From contig CAKMRJ010000001.1 of NCBI GenBank assembly GCA_928212115.1, forward strand, positions 189,293,357 through 189,357,356: DNA of 64,000 nt. The letters are read 5' to 3'. This document shows positions 34,777 to 45,835 of this stretch, one piece after another. Position 1 is the first letter of the stretch. Each line of letters opens with the position of its first letter. The notes below the pieces were generated by a model. It was given only the letters and a program-made list of their open reading frames with translations, made no database searches and was not told the DNA's origin. The DNA comes from Lactuca virosa (lineage: Eukaryota > Streptophyta > Magnoliopsida > Asterales > Asteraceae). Both the position numbers and the translations under genes were made by a program.

Positions 34777-35625
34777 TCAGAAACCATCTTGTTTCGGTGT
34801 CCAGATACGATCCATGAGATACAATGCTCCGCCACCCTTGATTTCTAGGTTTTTATCCATCCCTCTCAGGGATTCACCCGCCACATTTTCAGGTTTCAAC
34901 GCTTCAAGTTGAGCCTCTTTAATTTGTGCGGACAAGTGTGAATGGATAGTCATAGTCAAAGATTTGACTCTACGACCAGAGTATTCTTTCCGACTTAGGG
35001 CGTCAGCTACCACGTTGGCTTTACCGGGATGATAACGAATTTCACATTCGTAATCATTGAGTAGCTCGACCCACCGTCATTGTCTCATATTGAGCTCCTT
35101 CTAGTTGAATATATGTTAAAGGCTCTTGTGGTCTGTAAAGATCGTGCTCTTTGTACCATACACGTAGTTTCTCCATATCTTCAGAGCAAATACCACTGCC
35201 CCTAACTCAAGAACGTGTGTGGTGTAGTTGACTTCGTGTGTCTTTAGCTGTCTTGAGGCATAGGCGATGACCTTACCTCGTTGCATAAGTACACAGCCAA
35301 GACCTTGGATGGATGCATCATAATACACAACAAAATCTTCTATCCCTTCTGGGAGGGTTAATATCGGTTCGGTGCACAAGGCTTGTTTCAGTGTTTGGAA
35401 CTCCTTCTCTTGTTTCTCTTCCCAGTCAAAGGCCACGCCTTTCTGGGTCAATGTAGTAAGCGGTTTCGTGGTGATAGAGAAGTTCTGTATGAACCTGCGA
35501 TAGTAGCCAGCGAGACCTAGAAATTGGCGAATTTTTGTAGGTGTATTCGGTGCTAACCAGTTCTCAATGGCTTTGATTTTGGAAGGGTCCACGTGAATTC
35601 CCTTTTCGCTAACAACGTGACCCAA
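34777..35625 (-). pseudogene. Element D RT end and RNase H
   Basis: Same frame as gag. The RT end [20 protein letters not shown] and [11 protein letters not shown] leads to RNase H with [18 protein letters not shown] (usual CDAS has become YDAS, with the catalytic Asp kept) and IFTDHKSL. A stop follows at 35116. The RNase H tail DALSRKEYSGRRVKSL resumes at about 35010. Confidence 0.9.
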
Positions 35626-35694
35626 GAATTCGACTCTTCGAATCCAAAATTCGCACTTAGTGAACTTCGCGTAGAGCTTCTCCGATCGTAATGT

Positions 35695-36318
35695 TTATAA
35701 GACTTTTCGTAGATGTTGACCATGCTCCTCCTTACTTCGGAAGTAGATAAGTATGTCATCGATGAAGACGATAACAAACTGTTCCAAGTAAGGACGCCAC
35801 ACCCTATTCATTAAATCCATGAATACTGCTGGTGCGTTGGTCAATCCGAACGGCATCACTACAAACTCGTAGTGTCCATAACGAGTTCGGAAGGTTGTCT
35901 TGGGGACATCCTCCTCTACCACTCGTAATTGGTGATACCCGGATCGTAGATCTATCTTTGAAAAGTAATTCGCCCCGTGAAGTTGGTCGAACAAGTCGTC
36001 TATGCGAGGTAGAGGGTAACGATTTTTGACGGTAAGTTTGTTCAGTTCTCTGTCGTCGATCCACATACGGAACGATCCGTCTTTCTTATTCACGAACAAG
36101 ACCGGTGCTCCCTAAGGTGAGAAGCTTGGTCTAATGAATCCCTTTCTGAGAAGTTCGTTAAGCTGACTGGAAACTTCCTGCATCTCTGCTGGAGCTAGAC
36201 GGTAAGGCGATTTAGCTACTGGGGTAGCTACAGGAATTAAGTCGATTCGGAACTGGACTTGACGTTGCGGTGGTAATCCCGGTTGTTCTTCGGGGAAGAT
36301 GTCGGGAAAGTCGCGCAC
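35695..36318 (-). pseudogene. Element D reverse transcriptase
   Basis: [20 protein letters not shown], then a nonsense codon at 36112, then [60 protein letters not shown] and [13 protein letters not shown] nonsense codon at 35695 follows HLRKVL. The active-site Asp pair is intact. The stops fit conversion of Trp and Glu codons. Confidence 0.92.
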
Positions 36319-37488
36319 TTCTGGGATGTTCTAAATGTCTTTCACTTCTTGGCTCGTATCGACAACGTGAGCAAGGAATGCATGATATTCCTTTCGTAAG
36401 CACTTCTGAGCTTAAATACACGAGATGATGAGAAGGTTCGTACTTGGTTTGTCGTCGTAGATAACTAGAGTTTCGTTGTTAGGGAGGTTAAGACGAACTA
36501 CTTTCTCAAAGCATATGATGTCGGCGCGATGTAGACTCAACCAATCCATGCCGATTATGACGTCGAAACGTTTAATTGAGACCGGCATAAGGTCGATTTG
36601 AAATGAACAGTTATCCAATGTAAGAGTACATCCTATGTATATGCAGTTAGTGCTCTCCATTTTCCCGTTAGCCATTTCTACTATGAACTTTTATTTCAAT
36701 GTTTGTGGTTGTTGTGTAAGCATATGTTTAAATTTTTGATTGACGAAACTCCTCTCAGCTCCACTATCGAATAGTATGCATGAATATGAATTATCGAGGA
36801 GAAATGTACCAGTAACCATCGTAGGATCAGCTACGGCTTCCTCGTGGCCTATCACCATAATCCTTCCCAATCCACCAGCATTTCCTGCCTTCGGCCAGTC
36901 CCTTTTGTAATGACCAACCTCGCCACAACCGTAGCAAGCCTGGCCCACAACAACGTCGGGGACTTGGTTGATTGGCCTTGCCGGAGCCTTGCAGAAACGG
37001 GCAGTGTGCCCTTTCCTGTTGCAGTTAGCGCACTGCATTTCCCGGCAAGGACCATTATGATGGAAACTACATTTGTTGCACTTGGGCAGTTTTCCATTAT
37101 ACTGCTTCCTTGGCGCAGTGGCAGTGGGTGTTATCGCAGCATGAACAACCATGATCTGCTGCTTTTTGGGAGTGTTCTGCGTCGCTTTGTTCTTCTTGTT
37201 ATCCCAAAACTTTCGTTTGTTGTCGACAGTTTTGGATGGTTCGGAGACAGTAGTGGTTGTTGTGATTATTGTTGGAGTGCGGACTCCGTGATCGATGAGT
37301 CGATGTGCCAATCGTTTGGCACTGCCGAAACTAGTGGGGTTTGAAGCTAGCACATTCCCCTGAAATGGAGGTACCAGCCCCCAAATATACCTTTCGACTT
37401 TCTTTCCCTCAGTAGGGACCATACTGGGACATAGTGCCTCCAGATCGTTGAACCTGGCAGTGTAGGCTACTATGTCGGTGCCCTTCAT
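36319..37488 (-). pseudogene. Element D Gag C-terminus (CCHC) and protease
   Basis: In gag frame: ARFNDLEALCPSMVP and VERYIWGLVPPFQGNV (capsid end), a basic linker, a Cys/His region (CNKCSFHHNGPCREMQC, CNRKGHTARFC) and knuckle CYGCGEVGHYKRD (last Cys mutated to Trp). The protease catalytic motif ILFDSGAERSFVN follows, then INCIYIGC-type strands and IDLMPVSIKRFDVIIGMDWL after a stop at 36691. Another stop occurs at 36412. Confidence 0.9.
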
Positions 37489-37518
37489 GGTTAGGCTCCA
37501 GATTTCTTGTTCCAGTTT

Positions 37519-38010
37519 CTAAACCTCGTCCCTCGGGCAGTACTCTTCAATCATGAGCTCCTTCAGAGCTTCCCAGCCCATTGCATTAGCCACTATCAGT
37601 GCAAGTGACTTACCGTGGCTGTTCCACCACGTTAGGGCTCTTTCCGAGAAGGTGCAAGCAGCAAATTTTACTTTGCTTCCTTCATTACATGAGCAGATCT
37701 CAAAGATCGACTCCATATTTTCGAACCATTGCGACAAAGCAATGATCCCACCACTGCCATTGAAGGCTCTGGGTTTGCAGTTGGTGAAGTCTTTATAGGA
37801 ACACTCTCTCGAGCGCACAATGACATCACCTTGAGTGGAATGTATAGCTTTTCCACCTCCGCTAGTACCTTGATTATTGTATTGAGCCATAGCTGTCGCA
37901 ACAGCTGCAGCCACCGCAGCATTAAGAGCTGCAGAATCAAATTGAGGAGGAGGTGGTGGTTGAGTTGGAATTATCGGAGGATTACGCCTTGTTGATTTAT
38001 GAGGAGGCAT
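37519..38010 (-). pseudogene. Element D Gag N-terminus
   Basis: ATG 38010 begins MPPHKSTRRNPP, then a Pro run and an Ala-rich helix (AALNAAVAAAVATAMAQ), followed by ECSYKDFTNCKPRAFNGSGG, LSQWFENMESIFEIC, LTWWNSHG and MIEEYCPRDEV. It parallels B's Gag throughout. One nonsense codon at 37519 separates it from the rest; no frame change is seen from 38010 to about 33880. Confidence 0.9.
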
Positions 38011-38399
38011 CTTCCAACTATAAATTTAGAAAGTTGAATACAATGATAAGAATCCAATAGTGAAGAAAATGAATGAGTCCCATGAACTAAATCGCCATAG
38101 TTCAACAACTAGATAAGAGTATGAGTTCTATAGAGTTCTAGTGATAGCAGAATGAAAGTATTTGAACAAAGATTTCCACAAGAGATTTGTTGTCTGCCAA
38201 TATCATTGATATTCAAGATGTAATAAGTTTGGGAAAATTGACCTTGGAATAGGTCTTACATCATATCAGAAGTAGGAAAATTTTGACAGCACAAAGACCT
38301 AATAGACTGAAAGTTCGAGGTCTTAACAAAAGTGGAAAGTTAATACTAGCGTCTAAACATAGACCTAATTTATATCCAAAAGATAGAGTAGAGCACAGT

Positions 38400-39019
38400 C
38401 TACTTCCTTCTAGATCCTGCTTTGGATTTAGACAGTCGGCGTTCTAGCTCGCACATACGCCTGCCCTGTACCAACAGACGATCTCGCAACTCTCGAACTT
38501 CGGCTTGGGATGCGCTAGTTCCCCTTGTAAGAAGTTGGTACGATCTCTCGTTACGCTATGCTGGTCTTCCAGATTACGAAGACGAGCAGCATCGACTCTA
38601 GTGGTAGCTTCACTCTGCATCAGGCGAACGATGGTAGCTCTTCTCTGTTCGGTATTACGAGCAATACGACGAACCAGCACGGGAAGTGCCCTATCTGCTG
38701 ACCCTCCAGCTTCTAGATTGTAGAAGCTTCGGTCTCCTTGGTAGGTGTGATTCTGCCCTTGTTCATTGCTCCACCAGTCTATGCTTATGGCCCACAGAGG
38801 TGTCGGGCCTGGAAAAGCCGGACGAGGGTTAGGATTTAGGATTGGAGCCGCAGGGGGTAAATTCTCTACTTCTTGCTCAGAGTCAAGTTCCTTTGGGAAA
38901 TCTTCTGCAAATTCATCATCTAAAGGGAGTGCAGGCTCTTCTTCTGGTTCGGCGTCGAGCCAACCAACTTTCCCTTGATTAGGAAAGTATGGATTTCCGG
39001 GAAAGTGGAACCCAACCAT
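38400..39019 (-). pseudogene. Extra ORF upstream of gag in element D (function unknown)
   Basis: Homologous to B's 16663-17340. ATG 39019 gives MVGFHFPGNPYFPNQGKVGW, matching B's start with the Phe codon that is a stop in B. An acidic stretch follows, then AFPGPTPLWAISIDWWSNEQ, RSFYNLEAGGSADRALPVLV, RRIARNTEQRRATIV and a heptad-like C-terminal part. One frameshift near 38510 hides the natural end. In the next frame the tail continues through ELRDRLLVQGRRMCELERRL to a basic GSRRK and a stop at 38400-38402. It ends 389 bp before the gag ATG. Family not recognised. Confidence 0.75.
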
Positions 39020-39809
39020 TTATCTAAGCGAGAAATAAGGGTAAGAAATATTTAATAATTCTGAAATACATCGATAAACAATTACAAGTTTCTATAAGAG
39101 AAACTTAGAGATTACTTACTAAAGTAATTCTACTTATTATGACTCTTACTGTTTCCTTCTATGAGAACATAGTGCATACCAATTATATACCACTTGGGTC
39201 GAATAGACCTTCGAATATATAATCCTATTCTATGTCCACATCCAAACAAGGAAAAGGAAATAAAGCTTAAACCACACATTCTAAGTCTATGAAAACTAAT
39301 TATATATCATCATGATGCATGCACTTAGTACTCATAGAACTATCAGCAAAAGCCTTATGTTTTCATGTAGTTTGTTCTTTGAATGAATAGTGCCTAAAAT
39401 ACTCCTATAGTATTTTACTTTATGTTTTGTTCTAATGTTCTTCTGTAAATGAAGATGTATATGTATAGTTTGGTAAGTTTTAGGCCTGTCGCAATACCAC
39501 TATCACTCCCAAACACACGTTCATCATATCTTAAACGAATATAGTTGATCAGGCTATATTGATCTGAGATATGATTACATAACTGCCATGGTTTGACTAT
39601 AGTATCCAACATCTAATTACTTTTGTTCTGTTCTAGTATGAAACAGTTCTGTAGTAAGTATGTAGGTATGTATACTTTAGTTAAATATTTTATTATTTAA
39701 AAGTATAAACTCTTGGTCAGAGTGTTTTAATCCCAATGTGTTTATAGTTTGTATATCTTTTATGGGTTGATATACTCGATTCACTATAAACAATGCTCTG
39801 ATACCAATC
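39020..39809 (-). other. Element D leader, primer site and LTR-derived 32-mer
   Basis: A 790-bp untranslated leader. The primer site GCTCTGATACCA at 39795-39806 is perfect. A block at 39466-39560 is shared with B's leader, including TTGATCAGGCTATATT (39545-39560). A 32-bp stretch at 39235-39266 (core CAAACAAGGAAAAGGAAATA) also occurs exactly in both D LTRs (31988-32019, 41005-41036). Confidence 0.7.
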
Positions 39810-41454
39810 TGTCACACCCCAAAACCGGAACGGCGGAAACGTTCGGGGGCGGAGGACGTCATGTACAGTATCATAACAATGCAAAGTAGTAAACAAGCAA
39901 CATCATCCATTACATTAATAGTATAGTTAATACAAGTGTTTTCTTTAATAGTAGTAAGACACCAAAATATGAATCAAAATAAAAGACGAGTCTTGAACAT
40001 GCTCCGTCTTCTCAAAACCTGGTCATTGGTACCTGTCTACTGGTGACCTGAGAATACAAGTTATTTTGAAAGCGTAGATCAGCATTTAAGCTGGTGAGTT
40101 CATAAGTATTTAGTGTCAATGTTTGTATAAGTTTGCTGAAAGTGTTTGTAAATGTTTGATGTAAAAGTTTGTATACGTTTGAAAGCTCCTAGAAAATCCT
40201 ATATTTTCTACTAGTATGAAAAGTAGTCTTCTACCAAGACCCGACTCTTTAGTATGTTTGTTTCTCTGTAAAAGTGTGTGTTTTTCCCAAGTATAACTAT
40301 CATTACCAAAATATAGTTTACATTACCGTTTATGTGAGAAGATCACAATATGAATGTAATGGAAAAAATGCATATGTACTGCAGTATTGTATATAGTAAC
40401 TACTGTAGTAATAACTACCTTAAACCAATTGTTTATTTAAGGTAAAATGTGATGAGGTTATAACCATACGTAATCGACTATAAACACGACGATGAAAGAC
40501 GGCGGAAGAAATGACATTTGTCACCCGTAGACTTGCAAGTCCCACTGTAGCGAACTGCAAGGTGTAGGATAGTCAGTCCCGTATAGATCTATACACAAAC
40601 TCACGCTCTCCCCGGGAGACTCTGGTTACAAAACGTGACACAACAAATTTGTTGTTGTATCATGAAGTAGAGGCTCACATTATGTTATCTTGTTCTTGTT
40701 ATAGTAATAATATTCTCTGTATAGTAATAGTATTCTCTGTATAGTAATATTATTCTCTATATAGTGATAGTATTCTCTGTATAGTGATAGTATTCTCTGT
40801 ATGTACTTGTATAGTCATAGTGTGTAGTGATCTCCTAAACTATACCTATTATAGTTTACTAGTAATTTCTGTAGTTTGAATGAATGACTGTATACCTTTG
40901 CTACCCAAACTGAACTGATTGATAGTACTTTTATATCTACATATATATACATAATATATAACTAAGATTTACACGACATTCGGACAAATAACCGATTCCC
41001 TAAGTCCACATCCAAACAAGGAAAAGGAAATAAAGCGAGTTAGTAGTCCTAAGTTCTTTAAACATTATTTATATAACTATACATATATAGACATGCTTTT
41101 GGCAATATATAAGTTTAAAAAGAAGTTTTGTAATACATTTGAAGAGTTTAACAATTTGAATAAATATTGATGACTTGATGTCAGTTTATAAAACGATTTG
41201 GAAAACAGTTTGTTTGATAACATAGTTTGAAGTATAAGAAATCCTTGATTGATAGTTATAAATCACATGTGATTGATTTAATAACTATAATGTTTTCTAC
41301 TTGTATTCCCCCCATTAAAGCATTTAAAATCATTAAAAGATAAGTTAAGGGGTATGAACTCACCTGTAGTGAGTAACTCGAATGTAAGATCGATATAGGA
41401 AGTTGAGTGTCAAGTGAAGTCTTGAGCATAAACAAATCCTATTAACCATATAAT

Positions 41455-41520
<66 letters not shown>

Positions 41521-42465
41521 GTGTATGTAACAAATAATCATGATAGGGAACCACCTTAAGGACTAGGAAACACTTAAATTAAAGTGTTACAATCACAATT
41601 GATTGCATAAAAGGGGTGTACGGCCACACAATGGTGTGTACGGCCAAAGTGGGTGTGTTTCATGTGTGTACGGCCAGGGTGTACGGCCCATGAGTGTGTA
41701 CGGCCTTACACTCATGATGAAACATGCCAAAGAGTGTTTTAAGGTCCTATTAAGCGTCTAGTAAGTGTGTTCTGACCCATGCTTAGCCTTAAGGGAAGTT
41801 TATGGCCACTTTAAACCTTAACATGGGTGTGTACGGCCACATGAGGTGTGTACGGCCGTACACCCTTGTATTCTTGCAAAGATGTCAATTTTTATGATGA
41901 ACATCAAGAGTTTATAGTAGATAACAAGCTATGGAAGGAATACTCACGTTTTAGAAGCTTGAAGGGGTGTTTAAGGTCCAAAAACTAGTGTGTGTTCTTG
42001 GTGTTTCTTGAAGATCTAACCCAAAAGATGAATATCATGGATGAAATCAAAGGGTGATACTAGATATAGCCATGAATCAACTAATCAAAGGATGAAACAC
42101 TTGCTTATTTGAAGATCCAAGTGAAGAACTTGATGATAGTTGAGAGAGAAATCCGATTTCTAGGCTTGAAAGTGTGAAAAAATGATAAAAATGGCTAAGT
42201 ATCACTTATGTAGGGAGGAGTGTACGGCCATGAGGGGCTGTACGGCCGTACACCCATGTGTACGGCCGTACACTCCTCTTGAAGAAGTGTTGGGACTTAA
42301 TGAAAAGTTGTGAGCTTAAGAAGACTCATCCCCAAACCCAAACCTTGAAGGTACTAGGCTTAGAACACCCAAACAGACCCTAAACAGTGCTAAAAGATAG
42401 CTGAAACGAGTCTGACTTTGATTGATTTGAATGGTTGTACAAGATAGAAATTTCGGGTTGTCACA
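39810..42465 (-). repeat. 5' LTR of element D
   Basis: 2.66 kb, TGTCACACCCC to GGGTTGTCACA. It has the same internal features as 30785-33418: palindrome GTATAGATCTATAC at 40581-40594, 20-bp tandem units at about 40700-40810, GTGTACGGCC groups at 41615-41710 and 41830-41865, and the perfect palindrome at 42258-42273. It carries a (TA)n tract at 41459-41516 where the 3' LTR has only a short ATA run. Confidence 0.92.
41459..41516. repeat. (TA)n microsatellite in D's 5' LTR only
   Basis: About 58 bp of pure TA. The partner LTR reads ACACATATATGTATATAATT at the same place (near 32446). LTRs of one element are identical at insertion, so the tract grew afterwards. Confidence 0.95.
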
Positions 42466-42890
42466 AATTTTGGCTTGGAGTCATTATGGACTCAGGTTTG
42501 ATATGGACTTGGGGGTTGATACGGACCCAACACGCTACGTGCTGTTACATTGATTCATTAAGGAGTCATGGTTGATACGAACCCGGGGGTTGACACGGAC
42601 CCGACACAACCACATGCTGTTAAATTTGTTTATGATATGATTTATGTGGTATCTTGGGGAAGCTCACTAAGTTTTGTGTTTACAGTTATGTTTATGGTTT
42701 TAGGTACTTCCGGTACGAAAGGAAGGGATCGACGTGATGGCACAACATCCCCCTCATGTTTCTACACTTATGATTACGTTTATTCTAATTTTTTTGGATA
42801 GTTTGTATCATGATTGTTTATGAGACATATGATGTATAGAATTAATGATTTTAAAAATAAAACATTTTATAACTGTTTTGGGACACTATA
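42466..42890 (+). repeat. LTR remnant G, right part
   Basis: Continuation of G after element D. Two copies of GGGGGTTGAYACGGACCC (about 42511 and 42586) recall element K's GGGCGGGGCCCGTATCTC tandem units. GCTCACTAAGTTTTGTGTTTACAG and GGTTTTAGGTACTTCCGGTACG match K's GCTCACTAAGCTTCG and GGTTTCAGGTACTTCCACTAG. It ends around GTTTTGGGACA (42886). No primer site follows, so only an LTR remains. Confidence 0.6.
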
Positions 42891-43413
42891 GAGTGTGATA
42901 CAGAGATGTGGCATAATGCAAAATAAACAATAATGTTATCTCTGAAACAAAGGCCGCCGGAAGATTTAGAAGTTCTGAAACAAAAGCATGGTCGGCTAAG
43001 TTCACAGAAGAGTGGTGGAAGAGGAACCGAGGAAGGGATTTAGGGTGGATCGAGGATATTATTTGCATAGGGTAAATGAGAATGATGACCGAAAGAGGCG
43101 ATAATTGATGTCGACGGCCGAACGTGTACGCAATGACATATGATTTGTTTTTGAAACTATTTTGTATTTTCATTATTGTGGTTTAATGTAGCCTTATCAT
43201 TGACAAAGTTAATATTTTAAATGTTTTGAGAATGTGTATGTGTTCTTAACCCACTTTTTCCTTAAAATTCCGATTTACCAATTCAATTTTGATTTGCAAT
43301 CCAAATGGTTTCTGTAAATGTTGTTCCTTTTTCATAATTATGCTATTTGTAATCGTTAATAAGATTCAATTCATTCGGGTGATTCTTATTATTGTAAATT
43401 GGTAAGTGCTAAG
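42891..43413. other. Unassigned interval
   Basis: About 520 bp of AT-rich sequence between LTR remnant G and element H. I see no long ORF, terminal repeat, TE motif or RNA gene. An ORF of 95 codons on the minus strand (42886-43173) has no recognisable family. CTAAG (43409-43413), just before H, would be its target duplication, but the partner is lost. Confidence 0.4.
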
Positions 43414-43575
43414 TGTTAGGTCATAATTTATGGTTTATACTTTGCTTTTCTAGGCCTTTATGGTTTTCGGTCTAGGGCCGAAATCCCCATGAGTTTCGTT
43501 GTTGTTTGGACCGAAATCACATGTGATTTCGGTTAGGCTTTTGGGTTCTGGGCTTGGCCTTTGTATTTAGGTCTA

Positions 43576-43644
<69 letters not shown>

Positions 43645-43903
43645 ATATATATAGTGTTATTTAGGCGTGAAAAAGAGTGGGATGTAAGTGAGAGACGTTT
43701 TGGGGGCTGCCATATGCTTAGGACGTGATTTGGAGAGAAACAAGAGAGAACCAAGTGTGTAATCAACAATCTTATGTACTTGACTATTAAATAATAATAT
43801 GCATTGAAGATTAATCCATTGTCTTCTTATTCTATCTTTCATCTTGTCTAATTCACTTGATTTGGATTCCGCATCATCAAGTGAATCTGATTGATACGTA
43901 GCA
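43414..43903 (+). repeat. 5' LTR of element H
   Basis: It begins TGTTAGGTCATAATTTATGG. An (AT)n tract lies at 43579-43653. The right end is uncertain: TACGTAGCA (43903) is a plausible CA end, with a 17-base spacer to the primer site, but the end could be up to 43920. Confidence 0.8.
43579..43653. repeat. (AT)n microsatellite in H 5' LTR
   Basis: 75 bp of AT dinucleotides, with a TTTATATTTAT break. The partner tract in the right LTR (48789-48919) is about 130 bp, so length has changed since insertion. Confidence 0.95.
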
Positions 43904-44579
43904 ATTTAGGGACTTATACTTGTTATCAGAGCTTGGATCGGTATCAATCAAATTGGCAAGATATTAAAAGTTTCTTGGACTTTTTCTTGGAGTTTCTGGC
44001 GTTTTTGATTTGTTTTGGACGAAATTTTGGCTGTTTGTTCTTTGTTTTCTTCATTTTTTTTGAGTTTTTGATCGAGTTTTGCTTTAAAATTCGAAATTTT
44101 CGTGTTTTTGGACGTTTCTGCGAGGTTCTCGGTCAAGTCTTCGGTCAAACCCTCGGTCTTCTCGGCGGCGACTTAGTTCTCGGTTAGGGTTTCAGCAATT
44201 TTCAACGGCAGCAGTGTTCTCGGTGCGAGGGTTTTAGGTGCGAGGTTCTCGGCTTTGGAAATTCTTGGTTCGCATGTTTTCGGCTTCGCAGGTTCTCGGT
44301 CGGACGTCTCAGCCTCGCAATTTCGGTCAGCAGTTCTCGGTCCGAGATTTCGGCCTCTCAATTTCAGCTGAAATTTCGGATTTTCAAGATTTTGGCTTAT
44401 TTTCAGCCCAAAAGCCACATTTGCGATCCAATAACCTCGTTTTCGGTCCTAAAGCTTCGTGTTTGGTCAAAAATTTTGACTTTTAAGTTTGACTTCCAAG
44501 TTTGACTTTTGAGGCTTCAAGTCAAAGGGCCCTTTTCTTGGCTTCACAATCAGTTCTATTTTTGGTAAAATTATCCTTT

Positions 44580-45826
44580 TTGGTGAATAACGAGTTCCTC
44601 AATCACCAAGGTTAATGAAACTTCATGTTCTCAGTCTTGTGAAGCTAAAATTAAACTTTATCGTGATCAACATGAGTTATTGATTAGAGAAATTAAGGAC
44701 CTTAAATATTAAGGATATACTCTTAGGAAGGCCCAAAAACCCTTAAAAGAACAACTAGAGGCCAAGACAAGAGACTTTAGACAGCTTCATGAAGACTATA
44801 GTAACAAATGTGAGAACGATATTCATGTTAAGAGACAGCTTGCCAGTCTAACTGTCGAGCTTAACACACTGAAAAATAAGTTTGAGAATGCAGACTTTAA
44901 TTTTAAAAAATTTGATGTGTCAAGTAAAAAGGTTGAAACAATGATTGAAAAACAATTAAAAGTTAAAGATAATAAGAATAAGGGTCTAGGGTAAGACTGA
45001 ACAATGACAATTATACCCCACCCCTTGAAATCAATGAGGAAGAGATACCTGCTCAGTGTGGCCAACCTCCTGTACCAGCTTCAGTTAAGACTGAACAATC
45101 TAGCCCAACTGGGAATATTGAGGTGAATGATACTAATGCTTCTACTTCATGTGCAGGTAAAGTAGTGGAAGATGAGAACAAGGAGAACAGAATTAATTCT
45201 AGTTCTATTAATTCTGCTGATTGTCAAACCAATGTAAGTGTGCTTGTGGGAATAATCAGAGACAAAGCATGGGCACGCTACCAGGGACATGCAGAAACAA
45301 CTTCTACGTGAAGAAACAAACTTGTTTCCACTGTGGAACACCTGGACACATTGCTAGAAATTTTCCAAATCGTGCATATGTTCCATACTATGCACAAGGT
45401 TGGGAGAACGCGCCAAGAGGGAGATATTTCAAAAGAAATCCTTCGAGGTCACAATCACACAATGGTGACAGGAATGCAGAGAAGGGCAAGAATCAAACTC
45501 CCAAGGTCAAGAAGGGAATGTCTGACAAGATGCCAAATTCAAGAAATGGTTATGTTCGATCAAGATCATTTAGATCGAAGTCATCTCGGCGGTCAGTTTC
45601 AAGATCTAAAGCAAGTGTTGAGGCATCCATCCGATCAAATAAGAAATGGGTTAAACCCGACTACAGATGGGTACTAAAGGTTCACACTCCCAAATCGTCT
45701 AATGATTCTAACATTTTTTCATCTTCTATGTCTGATAAACAGGATATGTCATGGGAGAGAGTACCTTGTGTAGATGATAAAGGTCAACCCAGCTCCAAAA
45801 TGGACTGGGTTCCAAAAGCTAACTAA
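44580..45826 (+). pseudogene. Element H Copia Gag
   Basis: Coiled-coil Gag typical of this Copia group, in several frames. KLYRDQHELLIREIKDL is followed by a stop, then LHEDYSNKCENDIHVKRQL, LTVELNTLKNKFENADFNFK and VETMIEKQLKVKDNKN. Past a stop near 44993 it continues with YTPPLEINEEEIPAQCGQPP. The last 201 codons (from 45221) hold a zinc knuckle CFHCGTPGHIARNFP, whose final Cys is Phe, and an Arg/Ser-rich basic tail. They end DWVPKAN at 45826. Confidence 0.78.
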
Positions 45827-45835
45827 TCCCGCACT

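Larger units (their letters stand above)
30785..42465 (-). mobile_element. Element D: full-length Ty3/Gypsy chromovirus related to B
   Basis: An 11.7-kb element with LTRs 30785-33418 and 39810-42465 and a perfect target duplication AATTT (30780-30784, 42466-42470). The primer site is perfect. It has the same gene order as B: leader, extra ORF, gag-pol in one frame, chromodomain, polypurine tract (33419-33433). Its LTR ends and a leader block are shared with B, but most of the LTR differs, so it is a sister family. The LTR copies look about 96-97% alike. Confidence 0.95.

Noticed and set aside
30091..42890. G as a complete solo LTR
   Set aside because: No matching 5-bp duplication at the two ends, and the C LTR does not resume after 42890.
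43891..44187. 98-codon Phe-rich ORF after H's primer site
   Set aside because: Low-complexity T/TTC-rich leader. No family features, no start context, and not in frame with gag.
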